Positions 25,213 to 33,540 of a stretch of 64,000 bases of DNA are shown in pieces. The notes under the pieces are model-generated. The model was not told the origin of the DNA, made no database searches, and saw nothing but the letters and a program-made list of their open reading frames with translations. Positions within the stretch are counted from its first letter, which is position 1. Each line of letters begins with the position of its first letter. Source of the DNA: Pseudarthrobacter sp. ATCC 49987 (GTDB lineage: Bacteria > Actinomycetota > Actinomycetes > Actinomycetales > Micrococcaceae); NCBI RefSeq assembly GCF_009928425.1, contig NZ_JAABNS010000003.1, positions 103,083 to 167,082 on the forward strand, given 5' to 3'. The translations under genes and the position numbers were made by a program.

Positions 25213-25464
25213 ATGTCAATCACGTTCCAACTGCCCATGGCTTTCCGTTCAAAACGGAGGGCCATCCCCGCTTCACCAGTCGATCAGTCTTTTCGGACTG
25301 CAGAGACGCGCCGGGCCCTTGTGGCACCCGGACAGATCAGCTCCTTTGCCTGGGAGGGCGCCTACATCGAGCCAAGTGATCAATCTGCGGAGTCAATGGC
25401 CCGTGGCACGCAGCCCAACCCCGAACTTGAACGATTTATTGCCAGCGTTATGTACGGCGAATAG
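25213..25464 (+). CDS. Small hypothetical protein of the catabolic island
   Basis: 83 residues with AAGGAGGAAGCCGTC directly before ATG 25213. It is soluble, with a basic N-terminus (FRSKRRAIPAS) and an acidic tail ending FIASVMYGE. No family recognised. It sits 36 bp before the flavin reductase and is probably co-transcribed with it. Confidence 0.6.
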   Translation: MSITFQLPMAFRSKRRAIPASPVDQSFRTAETRRALVAPGQISSFAWEGAYIEPSDQSAESMARGTQPNPELERFIASVMYGE

Positions 25465-25500
25465 AACGACTATCCACATCACACAATGGAGTTGAGAAAT

Positions 25501-26034
25501 ATGACAGTCACTCTCGACCAGAAGACGGCCCTTGAACCAGCGTTTGATCCACGGGTTTTCCGTGACACGCTCGGGCACTATGCTTCCGGCATCACCATCA
25601 TCAGCGGCATCGACGAGGACGGCCCGATCGGCTTCACGTGCCAGTCCTTCTACTCCGTCTCGACCGACCCCCCCCTTGTATCCTTCAGCGTCATGACCAG
25701 CTCTACGACCTACCCGCGGCTACGCGAGTCCGGCAAGTTTGTCGTCAACGTCCTCGCCCACGACCAGGACAACGTCTCAAACCAGTTTGCCCGCAAAGGC
25801 ACCGACAAATGGGCCGGGATCGACTGGTCACCAACTAACGCAGGCAACCCCATCATCGCTGGCACCCTGATGTGGCTCGACTGCGACATCTGGGCAGAAC
25901 ACGAGGCCGGCGACCACTACATCGTCATCGGACGCGTCAACGAAATGAGCCCACCCACCTGGCACAAAGAAGAACCACTGCTCTACTTCAAGGGTCAGTA
26001 TCGCCACCTCCGCGGTATCGACGACAAGGTGTAG
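25501..26034 (+). CDS. Flavin reductase, RutF/HpaC-type
   Basis: 177 residues from ATG 25501 with GGAG upstream; an in-frame ATG at 25486 is possible. FRDTLGHYASGITIIS, GFTCQSFYSVSTDPPLVSFSV and FVVNVLAHDQDNVSNQFA are hallmark segments of the split-barrel flavin reductase family. It would supply reduced FMN by NADH oxidation to a two-component oxygenase, most plausibly the RutA-like enzyme at 37985-39067. The ending RHLRGIDDKV is normal. Confidence 0.88.
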   Translation: MTVTLDQKTALEPAFDPRVFRDTLGHYASGITIISGIDEDGPIGFTCQSFYSVSTDPPLVSFSVMTSSTTYPRLRESGKFVVNVLAHDQDNVSNQFARKGTDKWAGIDWSPTNAGNPIIAGTLMWLDCDIWAEHEAGDHYIVIGRVNEMSPPTWHKEEPLLYFKGQYRHLRGIDDKV

Positions 26035-26096
26035 ACCTCACCCGCCTGATCCCTAAGGCGTGGCATCTATGGATTGGAATCTGAAGAGGTGTGTAT

Positions 26097-26336
26097 ATGT
26101 CGCTTTGGCGTGTGAAACGAAAAACGAAACCGGCAAGAGCTGTCGCCGACATTCTCCGGGAGCGCAACGAGAGAAGGACTGCGGCCCTCATTGCCTGCAT
26201 CACGGAGATAAGTGGTACAGGAGGCCCCGAAACTGTCACACATTCTCTTGTGGCTGAGCGGGCTGGCCTTCCGTTGCAATGGGTCGAATGGCAATACCCA
26301 TCCCGGGATAAGCTTCTTGCCGTCGCAGGTAGGTAG
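26097..26336 (+). CDS. TetR-like HTH protein, short or truncated
   Basis: 79 residues from ATG 26097 (GAGGTG upstream). The segment AALIACITEISGTGGPETVTHSLVAERAGLPLQWVEWQYPSRDKLL follows the TetR N-terminal helix-turn-helix pattern, but the protein ends 9 residues later without the ligand-binding domain (normal length 180-220). Either a natural truncation or a small DNA-binding protein. It precedes a strong terminator. Confidence 0.6.
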   Translation: MSLWRVKRKTKPARAVADILRERNERRTAALIACITEISGTGGPETVTHSLVAERAGLPLQWVEWQYPSRDKLLAVAGR

Positions 26337-26355
26337 CTACTGCCCACCATGTTTT

Positions 26356-26386
26356 GTCGGCCTGGTCCTGGAAGGACCAGGCCGAC
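26356..26386 (+). terminator. Strong hairpin terminator
   Basis: A perfect 14-bp stem (GTCGGCCTGGTCCT with a 3-nt loop) follows the TetR-like gene by 19 bp; TTCC follows. It separates the flavin reductase unit from the histidine kinase. Confidence 0.75.
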
Positions 26387-26516
26387 TTCCATGCCCACAC
26401 GAATGAACTGGAGGTCCAGCGTTGAGTACAACGGAGGCGCCTATGCCTAATTCGCTGATCCATAAATTCGACACAGCACCTGCCGGCATGATCGAGCACC
26501 GTGAAAGACTATCGCC

Positions 26517-28433
26517 GTGAGCCCCGATGAGACCCTTCGCCTGCTGCAACAGAACGCTTTCGACGCGGCCCCGCTGGCCACTGCCATCTTTCGTAAAGAA
26601 TCCCCTACAGAGCTGGTGTTCCTGGGAGGCAACCGCAAGCTCGATGCATTGCTGCACGACTCAAGCAAGCCTGCGGATGATCCGGATGATGTCCCAACAC
26701 CGGCCCTGATAAAACTCATTGCGACATCGCTTTCTGACCCGGCGGACGATCAAACCATGACGGTTCATCTGGGCGAGCAGCTGGCTGCTTTCCGCCCCCA
26801 GGTCAAGATGTTCAACGTACCCGGCGATCCCGGGGAGTATCTGGTGGTTCAGTTGGCGGCTTTGGCGGAACCGGACTCCACCGAACACGGCCTACATTCC
26901 ACAATCCGGCAGCTGAAGGATCTGTTAGATAATTCAGCGGCCCTCATGTATGTCAAAGACCTAGACGGACGTTACCTGATTGCCAATCACTACTACGCTC
27001 GACACCTTGGGATCGCAGCAGAATCAATTATCGGCCTGACTGATTATGACTTGTTTCCTAAGGCCGTGGCTGACAACTACTCCAACAACGATCACATGGT
27101 CATCAGGACCGCCAGCTCAATCGAAGTCGAGGAACTCTTGGCGACAGACCGGGACCAGTCCGAATTGGATGAAGACAGCCGTTGGCTGTCCATAAAATTC
27201 CCGCTTCTGGATGACGCCGGCAAGCCATACGCTCTGGGCGCGATCTCTACGGACATCACTGATCGGAAGCGGGCAGAAAGGGCTGCGCGGGAAGCGATGC
27301 ATGACGCGGAGCGTGCTAACCGCTCGAAAAGCGAATTCCTGTCAAGGATGAGCCACGAGTTGCGTACGCCGCTGAATGCCATATTAGGGTTCGCGCAACT
27401 GCTTCAGGACTCACCCCTCAGCCCCAGCGCAGCGGAGAGTACGGGCCATATCCTCGATGCCGGCAAGCACCTCCTGGCACTCGTTAATGATGTTCTGGAC
27501 ATCACCTGGATCGAGGCCGGCGCCCCTGGCATTGCCTCCGCTCCTGTACCGGCAATCGAGTCGATCCACCAGGCCCTCAAATTGGTGCGCCCGCTGGCCG
27601 CTGCACAGGACATCGAGATCGCTAGCGACTTGCATGGCGCCTTGCACCGTTACGTCCTAGCTGACACTCAGCGGCTAAGACAAGTCTTCATCAATTTGCT
27701 GAGCAACGCTGTGAAGTTCAACAACCCCCAGGGTGCTGTAAGGGTCTGGTGCGAGGCAGTGGACGGGACGCTGCGCTTCTTGGTCATGGACACGGGCCCT
27801 GGAATGTCCGAGGACGACGTGGAGCGGCTGTTCAAACCATTTGTGCGCCTTGATCAAGCGGCTGCCATTGAGGGGTCCGGCCTAGGCCTAGCCCTTTCCC
27901 GACGCCTTGTGGAGGAAATGGGCGGCTCTTTAGGCATTGAACACACCGCCCCGTGGGAGGGGTCAACCTTTTACGTGGACATGCCACTCGCGCCTGCACC
28001 GGAGGAGGACCTCGACACGTCGGCCCCCGAAAAAGATGCTCTCGACACCAACGAGGCTGCTCATGCTACGATCCTGCAGATTGAAGACACTTACGCGAAT
28101 ATCCGCTTGGTGGAGAACATCATTTCCGGGATGGGCGGGCTGAACCTTATTTCGGCTACAAGTGGTGAGTCCGGGGTAGCTTTGGCCCAAGATCAGGCGC
28201 CTCAGCTTATCCTGTTGGACGTGAATCTCTCCGACATGTCAGGGGTTCAAGTCGTAAAACTCTTGCAGCAGGACCAGCGCACGAAGGACATCCCGGTGAT
28301 TATTCTTTCCGCAGATGCAACTCCGGCGCGCATAGCCGAACTCCGGAGTATGAAGATCCTTGACTACCTAACGAAACCGTTCGACATCGAGCATTTTGCG
28401 CGGACAGTTCGCCAGGCGCTAGCCCTGGCATGA
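26517..28433 (+). CDS. PAS hybrid sensor histidine kinase with receiver domain
   Basis: 638 residues from GTG 26517. Order: N-terminal PAS-like region (1-125), second PAS (about 135-255, LDNSAALMYVKDLDGRYLIAN), HisKA with His280 in MSHELRTPLN, HATPase (GTGPGMSEDD-type N-box region and GSGLGLALSRRLVEEMGG), then a C-terminal receiver (about 505-635) with LILLDVNLSDMSG as phospho-Asp and a Lys in LTKPFD. No transmembrane helix, so it is cytoplasmic and probably senses redox or small ligands. The response regulator overlaps its stop by 4 nt. Confidence 0.92.
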   Translation: MSPDETLRLLQQNAFDAAPLATAIFRKESPTELVFLGGNRKLDALLHDSSKPADDPDDVPTPALIKLIATSLSDPADDQTMTVHLGEQLAAFRPQVKMFNVPGDPGEYLVVQLAALAEPDSTEHGLHSTIRQLKDLLDNSAALMYVKDLDGRYLIANHYYARHLGIAAESIIGLTDYDLFPKAVADNYSNNDHMVIRTASSIEVEELLATDRDQSELDEDSRWLSIKFPLLDDAGKPYALGAISTDITDRKRAERAAREAMHDAERANRSKSEFLSRMSHELRTPLNAILGFAQLLQDSPLSPSAAESTGHILDAGKHLLALVNDVLDITWIEAGAPGIASAPVPAIESIHQALKLVRPLAAAQDIEIASDLHGALHRYVLADTQRLRQVFINLLSNAVKFNNPQGAVRVWCEAVDGTLRFLVMDTGPGMSEDDVERLFKPFVRLDQAAAIEGSGLGLALSRRLVEEMGGSLGIEHTAPWEGSTFYVDMPLAPAPEEDLDTSAPEKDALDTNEAAHATILQIEDTYANIRLVENIISGMGGLNLISATSGESGVALAQDQAPQLILLDVNLSDMSGVQVVKLLQQDQRTKDIPVIILSADATPARIAELRSMKILDYLTKPFDIEHFARTVRQALALA

Positions 28434-29068
28434 AGATCCTCACCATCTTCATCGCCGATGACCACCCGGTCTACAGGGAGGGCCTCGCCCAGAACTGGAA
28501 GAACGTGCCTCAAATCAAGGTTGTCGGCTCCGCCGGTGACGGTAAGAGCGCACTGGCAGCGATCCGGGAACTGAAGCCAGATGTGGCAGTCATGGATTTA
28601 CAACTGCCCGAGCTCAACGGCATGGAAGTCCTGGAGACGCTGTTCGCCGAGGCGGCACCGACGAACATTCTTGTCTTGACCGCATACATGGACAGCAAGA
28701 CGGTCTTCAGGGCCTTCACGCACGGAGCCCGCGGGTTCCTGGAGAAAGCGGCGTCCTTTGATGAGATCACGGATGCAGTCCTGCGCATCGGTGCGGGTGG
28801 AACCATCATCGCCCCGTTCGCGCAGGACGTGCTCGCCCGCGAACTACGAACCCGCCGGGACACGCCTGACAGGCCGACGCTCACCGCCCGCGAGGTCGAA
28901 ATTCTTCGTCTTGCAGCAGATGGCCATTCGGGTCAGAAGATTGCCAACGAGCTGCACATCTCCTTGACGACCGTCAAGACGCATCTGCAGCACATCTACG
29001 AAAAACTCGAAGTCTCGGACCGGGCCTCCGCGGTCGCGCAAGCCATCCGACGCGGAATCCTCCACTAA
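28430..29068 (+). CDS. LuxR/NarL-family response regulator
   Basis: 212 residues. Receiver domain with acidic pocket FIADDHP, phospho-Asp in VAVMDLQLPELNG (about residue 57) and Lys in FLEKAA; then a LuxR helix-turn-helix, LTAREVEILRLAADGHSGQKIANELHISLTTVKTHLQHIYEKL. ATG 28430 overlaps the kinase stop (ATGA), so they are coupled partners. Likely targets are nearby catabolic promoters, but no site was identified. Confidence 0.93.
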   Translation: MKILTIFIADDHPVYREGLAQNWKNVPQIKVVGSAGDGKSALAAIRELKPDVAVMDLQLPELNGMEVLETLFAEAAPTNILVLTAYMDSKTVFRAFTHGARGFLEKAASFDEITDAVLRIGAGGTIIAPFAQDVLARELRTRRDTPDRPTLTAREVEILRLAADGHSGQKIANELHISLTTVKTHLQHIYEKLEVSDRASAVAQAIRRGILH

Positions 29069-29237
29069 TCTGCCACAGTGATACCGTGCCCGTAATTGAA
29101 CGGTCAAGCACCCCAATGTCGGCGAATGGGTGGCCCTCATTGCTTGAGGGGCGTCCTCACCCTTAGACGATCTCAGTAGTGCCGTCTGGGATAACGACAC
29201 ACCCTGAGACTCGTGCAGACGACTGATATCATCCTCC

Positions 29238-29381
29238 ATCCCGGTCGACGGCGAGCCGGTGGTCGGCGAGCTCGGCCAGGTGCCCGGCTGCTTCGGGCTC
29301 ATCGCGGGCGAACTTCTCGCCGATGAGATCATGACCGGCACGAAGCACCCTATGCTAGCCACTGTCCGGCCCGGGCGATTT
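29238..29381 (+). pseudogene. Remnant of an FAD-dependent oxidoreductase C-terminus
   Basis: In one frame the sequence reads IPVDGEPVVGELGQVPGCFG, then GELLADEIMTGTKHP and RPGRF. This is the C-terminal signature of DAO-type FAD oxidoreductases (P-V-G-x-x-P-G, then G-x-L-x-A-D-x-x-x-G, then RP-x-RF). There is no start or upstream domain, so only a fragment remains. The rest of the 570-bp gap between 29069 and 29637 has no recognised gene. Confidence 0.6.
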
Positions 29382-29637
29382 CCTAGCACCCGAGCCCGGC
29401 AGGGCCCGCCTACTCGACCGGGTGAACGGGCCCATTTCTCGCAGCTTGGTACGTGTTTCCCCAGGGGGCCAGCCCGGGCAGAGCCCGACCTCGCGAAGGA
29501 CGTCTGCCGTCTCATTTCAGTGCAGAACACGCTGTTGCTTCTCGTAGGCATTGACGTGTCGCAATCCCCCCGGTAGCTTCTAAACGGTATATTTTCAGAT
29601 AGAACTATGGGCTCCAGGGGGTCCTCGGAGGTGGACC

Positions 29638-30279
29638 ATGAGCGCAGTGGGACTGTTCTACGTAGGTGCGGTTCTCTTCATCAACGGCCTGATGTTGCTC
29701 GGACGCGTATCAGCCAGGAGCGCCGGAATCTTCAACATACTCGTCGGTGGGCTGCAGTGCGTGATGCCACTGATGATTCTGGCCCAGTCCGGAGGGGATG
29801 CGGCGACACTGCACGCGACATTCCCGACCCTGAGCTTCGGCTTCACCTATCTGTATGTCGGTATCGCTAATCTGGCGGGGATCTCAGGTGAAGGCATCGG
29901 GTGGTTCTCTCTCTTCGTCGCGGCCTCGACCATCTACGCCGCGATTGACTCGTTCTTCGCCGAAGATCTCACCTTCGGAGTAATCTGGTTGGCTTGGGGG
30001 ATCCTCTGGTTGTTGTTCTTCGCCCTACTCGCGCTGGAAAAATCAACCCTGACCCCTTTTGCCGGGTGGCTGGTGACGCTATGGGCTCTTCCGACGACGT
30101 CGATCCCGGCCGTGCTGCTGTTGCGCGATGCCTGGGTGCCCGGGGCCGCGGGGGCGGCTGGGTTGCTGGTATTGCTGGGGGTTCTGGCGATTACGGCGAC
30201 GGTCCTGGCCAGGCGAACCCTTGCGGCAGCTGAAACGTCGAACGCACCGGAGAATGAGCTAGCGGGCCAGTCCGTTTAG
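29638..30279 (+). CDS. AmiS/UreI-family amide/urea channel
   Basis: 213 residues with GGAGGTGGACC before ATG 29638. About six transmembrane helices in the AmiS/UreI arrangement: VGLFYVGAVLFINGLMLLG (helix 1), FGFTYLYVGIANL (helix 3), then GIGWFSLFVAASTI and LAWGILWLLFFALLALE. Members move urea or short amides across the membrane. Beside an amidase-type hydrolase and a RutA-like oxygenase it could handle urea or amides released or taken up by the pathway. It ends overlapping the convergent MarR gene by 21 bp. Confidence 0.9.
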   Translation: MSAVGLFYVGAVLFINGLMLLGRVSARSAGIFNILVGGLQCVMPLMILAQSGGDAATLHATFPTLSFGFTYLYVGIANLAGISGEGIGWFSLFVAASTIYAAIDSFFAEDLTFGVIWLAWGILWLLFFALLALEKSTLTPFAGWLVTLWALPTTSIPAVLLLRDAWVPGAAGAAGLLVLLGVLAITATVLARRTLAAAETSNAPENELAGQSV

Positions 30280-30675
30280 CATCTGGAGAATCTGATCGGC
30301 AGTCTTCGGGCTGCCGGCCAGCTCCTGCTCGAGGGTTTCCATCTGTGGAGCGAGCATGGCGTGGACCTCGTATCCCCTTCTCAAGGGGTTCACCAGGACG
30401 CGCCGACGGTCACCCGAGTCGACTTCGCGGACTAATAGTGCAGAGTTCACCAGTTTGTCCACCGCCCGGGTGAGGCTGGGGCCGGTCAGCCCCACGGCCT
30501 CAACGATCTCGGACATGGCCACAGGCGTAGAGGACCGGGCGACGAAGTCCAGGGCCGACCACTGATTCACGGTGAGCCCTTCAGTTAAGACCAGGGCATG
30601 GGCACGCCCGTGTACGCGCCGCATGGCTGCCGCGAGGGCCGCGACCAACCCGACATTCGCTGTTGTCGTCGACAT
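30259..30675 (-). CDS. MarR-family transcriptional regulator
   Basis: 138 residues from ATG 30675, with GGAGGGGAG upstream. Winged helix at about 40-105: LTVNQWSALDFVARSS, MSEIVEAVGLTGPSLTRAVDKLVNSALLVREVDSGDRRRVLV, including the DxRxxxL/V wing motif. Dimer helices lie at both ends. It probably represses its own promoter through the palindrome at 30718-30729. A link to AmiS or the Rut-like genes is inferred from position. Confidence 0.9.
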   Translation of the reverse strand: MSTTTANVGLVAALAAAMRRVHGRAHALVLTEGLTVNQWSALDFVARSSTPVAMSEIVEAVGLTGPSLTRAVDKLVNSALLVREVDSGDRRRVLVNPLRRGYEVHAMLAPQMETLEQELAGSPKTADQILQMLNGLAR

Positions 30676-30717
30676 GACGACCACTCCCCTCCACGACCCA
30701 TAACTTCCGCACAACCC

Positions 30718-30729
30718 TTCCATATGGAA
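30718..30729 (-). promoter_or_regulatory. Palindromic operator upstream of the MarR gene
   Basis: TTCCATATGGAA is a perfect 12-bp palindrome 43 bp before the MarR ATG. A second CATATG is 8 nt away, giving a nested repeat. Typical size and place for a MarR site. Confidence 0.55.
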
Positions 30730-31099
30730 GTAACATATGCCAAGGTAAGTGGCGCAGATCTCATGAGTGAAGGGCGCCGGTGCCCGCCATCACCCGGAGG
30801 CTGTCCTATGTCTACACATGTCTGCAAGGTGGTGAGCGCCACCCCGGGGTTTACCGCAGCGGTGAGGTGGCGAACTTTCAGGTCGTTCCGGCGCTGGCCT
30901 GGATGGCACGACATCTCAACAAACGGCGCTGGTTCGTCTCGCCGACCACGTCTGGCCGCGCCAGACCGCGGTGGTGCTGAGCGAAGCGTGCGCTGAGCTG
31001 GGGATCGAGACTGTCGAAGAGGCCTTCGTGCGAATAAGCGGTGCGCGGGTGGGGCCTGCTCGCTGAGAAGGTAGCCAGGATCACATGCAACGGCGGTGA
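30730..31099. other. Gap with a possible gene remnant
   Basis: 370 bp without a full gene. On the plus strand about 30937-31066 reads DHVWPRQTAVVLSEACAELG, then IETVEEAFVRISG and a stop, with GC-rich third positions. This looks like the C-terminus of a lost protein. No start or ribosome site; family not recognised. Confidence 0.35.
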
Positions 31100-31831
31100 T
31101 CAGCCGACAGAGTTGATCAGTGTGCCGATGCCAGCAATGGAGATAGCTGCCTCGTCTCCTTGCTGGACTTCCACGAAGGTACCGGGGGCGCCCGTCATGA
31201 CAACGTCGCCAGCTTCTAGGGCCAACCACTTCGTGACATGGACCAGACAGTCGACCACACTTGAGGGCAGGTTGAAGGTGCCAGATCGTGCCTTGACCTG
31301 CCCATTGATCATTACGTCGATGGTGACGTCGTCAGGATCCGCGAGGTCCGTCTCAATCCAGGGCCCAAGGGGGGTGTACTTGGTCCCCGCTTTGGCCTGG
31401 AAGAGTCTTTCATCAATGGCCCCTTGATTGGCGTTGGTAACATCGTTGGCGATGGTGTAACCCAAGACGTGCGCCAAGGCATTATCCGATGTGAGGTGCG
31501 CAGCGCTCTTACCGATGACCACGGCCAGTTCGCCTTCAACGTGCACGGGCCCGATGCCGCGCTGTGCCCGGACGACGTCTGTCGGGTTTGCAATCGTGTG
31601 CACTGACTTGAGCCAAGGCTGCACAGGCAATGGATGGTCAAGGCCGTTGTGACCGACACCTACAATGACGGCGGGGCAGGCGGGGGCAAGCAGCTTGGCG
31701 CCTTCCGCGGGCGTTATTGCACCCGAGAAAGAGGGGACCTCCGCAAATGGATCATCAATGTGGTGCCACTCTTCGTTCAGATGGATGGCATGGCGGACGC
31801 CATCGGGGGTCTGTAATCGCGCAATACGCAC
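31100..31831 (-). CDS. Fumarylacetoacetate hydrolase-family protein
   Basis: 243 residues. Core FAH signature: PAVIVGVGHNGLDH, VEGELAVVIGKSA, YTIANDVTNANQG, KAGTKYTPLGPWI and TGAPGTFVEVQQGD. The metal ligands Glu-x-Glu/Asp are in place (EGE and NDV). Members hydrolyse or hydrate/decarboxylate beta-diketone or oxo-acid intermediates. Last gene of the minus-strand catabolic run (39067 to 31100). The exact substrate is unknown. Confidence 0.9.
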   Translation of the reverse strand: MRIARLQTPDGVRHAIHLNEEWHHIDDPFAEVPSFSGAITPAEGAKLLAPACPAVIVGVGHNGLDHPLPVQPWLKSVHTIANPTDVVRAQRGIGPVHVEGELAVVIGKSAAHLTSDNALAHVLGYTIANDVTNANQGAIDERLFQAKAGTKYTPLGPWIETDLADPDDVTIDVMINGQVKARSGTFNLPSSVVDCLVHVTKWLALEAGDVVMTGAPGTFVEVQQGDEAAISIAGIGTLINSVG

Positions 31832-31984
31832 GGCAACTCACTCTGCGGGGCTGGTTAGTTCGGGATTTCGGATACATTTTTCAGCGATCACCGCCAAGAT
31901 TGCCCCCTTGACATGCGAACCTGTCAGGCGGCGCCCAGACTCTGGGACGCTGCTTTGATACTTTCGCGGGCAACGGCTAAGTGA

Positions 31985-33466
31985 TCAACCGTTGTAGGGG
32001 TCGCTAATGCCGATGTATTGGGTGTTAAGGTATTCCTCCATGCCTTCGAGTCCGCCCTCGCGTCCCAGCCCCGACTGTTTCACTCCGCCGAAGGGTGCTG
32101 CGGCGTTGGAAATGACGCCGGCGTTCAGGCCGAGCATCCCGGTTTCGAGCTTCTCGCCCATCCTGATCCCGCGGTTCAGGTCCTTTGTGAAGACGTAAGC
32201 CACGAGCCCATATTCGGTGTTGTTGGCCAGCCTGACGGCCTCATCCTCGCTGGTGAACGTGGTGATCGGTGCCACCGGTCCGAAAATTTCCTCGGAAAGG
32301 ATCCGGCTTTCTGCGGCTACGCCGATGAGAATGGTGGGTTGGTAGAAGTAGCCCGGTCCGTCCACCGGTGCACCGCCGAGTATGGCCGTGGCACCTGAGG
32401 CGAGGGCGTCGGCGACCAGCTCATGGACCTTGTCACGGCTCTTGGCATCGATGAGCGGACCCACTGTGGAGTCGGGCTCGGTGCCGCGGGCGGTGGTCAT
32501 TTCCTTCATTTTTGCCGCGAACTTCTCAGCGAATTCGGCAGCAACTGTTTCGTGGATGATGAACCGGTTCGCAGCGGTGCAGGCTTCACCCATGTTTCGA
32601 AGCTTGGCGAGCATGGCTCCGTTGACTGCTGCATCCACGTCGGCATCTTCAAACACGATGAAGGGCGCGTTGCCACCCAACTCCATGGAGGTACGCAGTA
32701 CCGTCTCAGATGCGTCGGCCAGCAACCGCCGGCCGACCTGGGTGGAGCCGGTAAAGGAGAGTTTGCGCAGTCTGGAGTCCTTGATCAGCGGCCCGGTGGT
32801 GGCGCCTGCGGTTGAGGACGGGACCACGTTCAACACACCGGCTGGGAGGCCTGCTTCGTGCATAACGGCGGCGAACAGCATGGACGTCAGCGGTGTGAGC
32901 TTCGCCGGCTTGAGGACCATGGTGCAGCCAGCTGCAACAGCGGGAGCGATCTTGCGGGTAGCCATGGCCAACGGGAAGTTCCACGGGGTGATCAGCAGGC
33001 ACGGACCCACCGGCTTCTTTGTGACCAAGAGTCGGGATTTGCCGTCGGGAGAGACGGAGTAGCGACCGAAGGCACGGACAGCTTCCTCCGAGAACCAGCG
33101 CAGAAACTCAGCTGCGTACGCTACTTCGCCGCGGGCTTCTGCCAGGGGCTTGCCCATCTCCAGGGTCATCAGCAGAGCGAACGCTTCGGTACGCTCCGTG
33201 AGCAGCTCAAAGGCACGGTGCAGAATTTCCCCGCGCTCACGCGGGGGAACTTTTGCCCAGGACTCCTGCGCGGCATCTGCCGCGTCCAACGCTGCGACAC
33301 CGTCTTCGGGGCCTGCATCGGCGATACTCAACAATACCTTCCCGGTAGCAGGGTCCTCGACATCGAACGTTCCGCCTGATCCGGCCGGACGCCACTGGCC
33401 ATCGATATACAGCCCGGTCGGGACCGCGTCGAGGACATCCACTTCTACAAGTGCGGAAACACTCAT
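31985..33466 (-). CDS. NAD(P)-dependent semialdehyde dehydrogenase (GabD-like)
   Basis: 493 residues from ATG 33466 (GGAAGAAAAG site); an in-frame ATG at 33478 is the alternative. Full aldehyde dehydrogenase: PWNFPLAMATRKIAPAVAAG, FTGSTQVGRRL, catalytic Glu in MELGGNAPFIV, catalytic Cys in GEACTAANRF and EIFGPVAPI. Length and sequence fit succinate-semialdehyde dehydrogenases. Beside a RutA-like oxygenase, malonic semialdehyde or a methyl derivative is a plausible substrate. 154 bp separate it from the FAH gene. Confidence 0.93.
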   Translation of the reverse strand: MSVSALVEVDVLDAVPTGLYIDGQWRPAGSGGTFDVEDPATGKVLLSIADAGPEDGVAALDAADAAQESWAKVPPRERGEILHRAFELLTERTEAFALLMTLEMGKPLAEARGEVAYAAEFLRWFSEEAVRAFGRYSVSPDGKSRLLVTKKPVGPCLLITPWNFPLAMATRKIAPAVAAGCTMVLKPAKLTPLTSMLFAAVMHEAGLPAGVLNVVPSSTAGATTGPLIKDSRLRKLSFTGSTQVGRRLLADASETVLRTSMELGGNAPFIVFEDADVDAAVNGAMLAKLRNMGEACTAANRFIIHETVAAEFAEKFAAKMKEMTTARGTEPDSTVGPLIDAKSRDKVHELVADALASGATAILGGAPVDGPGYFYQPTILIGVAAESRILSEEIFGPVAPITTFTSEDEAVRLANNTEYGLVAYVFTKDLNRGIRMGEKLETGMLGLNAGVISNAAAPFGGVKQSGLGREGGLEGMEEYLNTQYIGISDPYNG

Positions 33467-33540
33467 CTTTTCTTCCATTCCAATTGAAACTTGTCTCGGG
33501 CAGCGCAGGGCATTGGGAGGTCGGCTGTGCCGCCGCTCCG

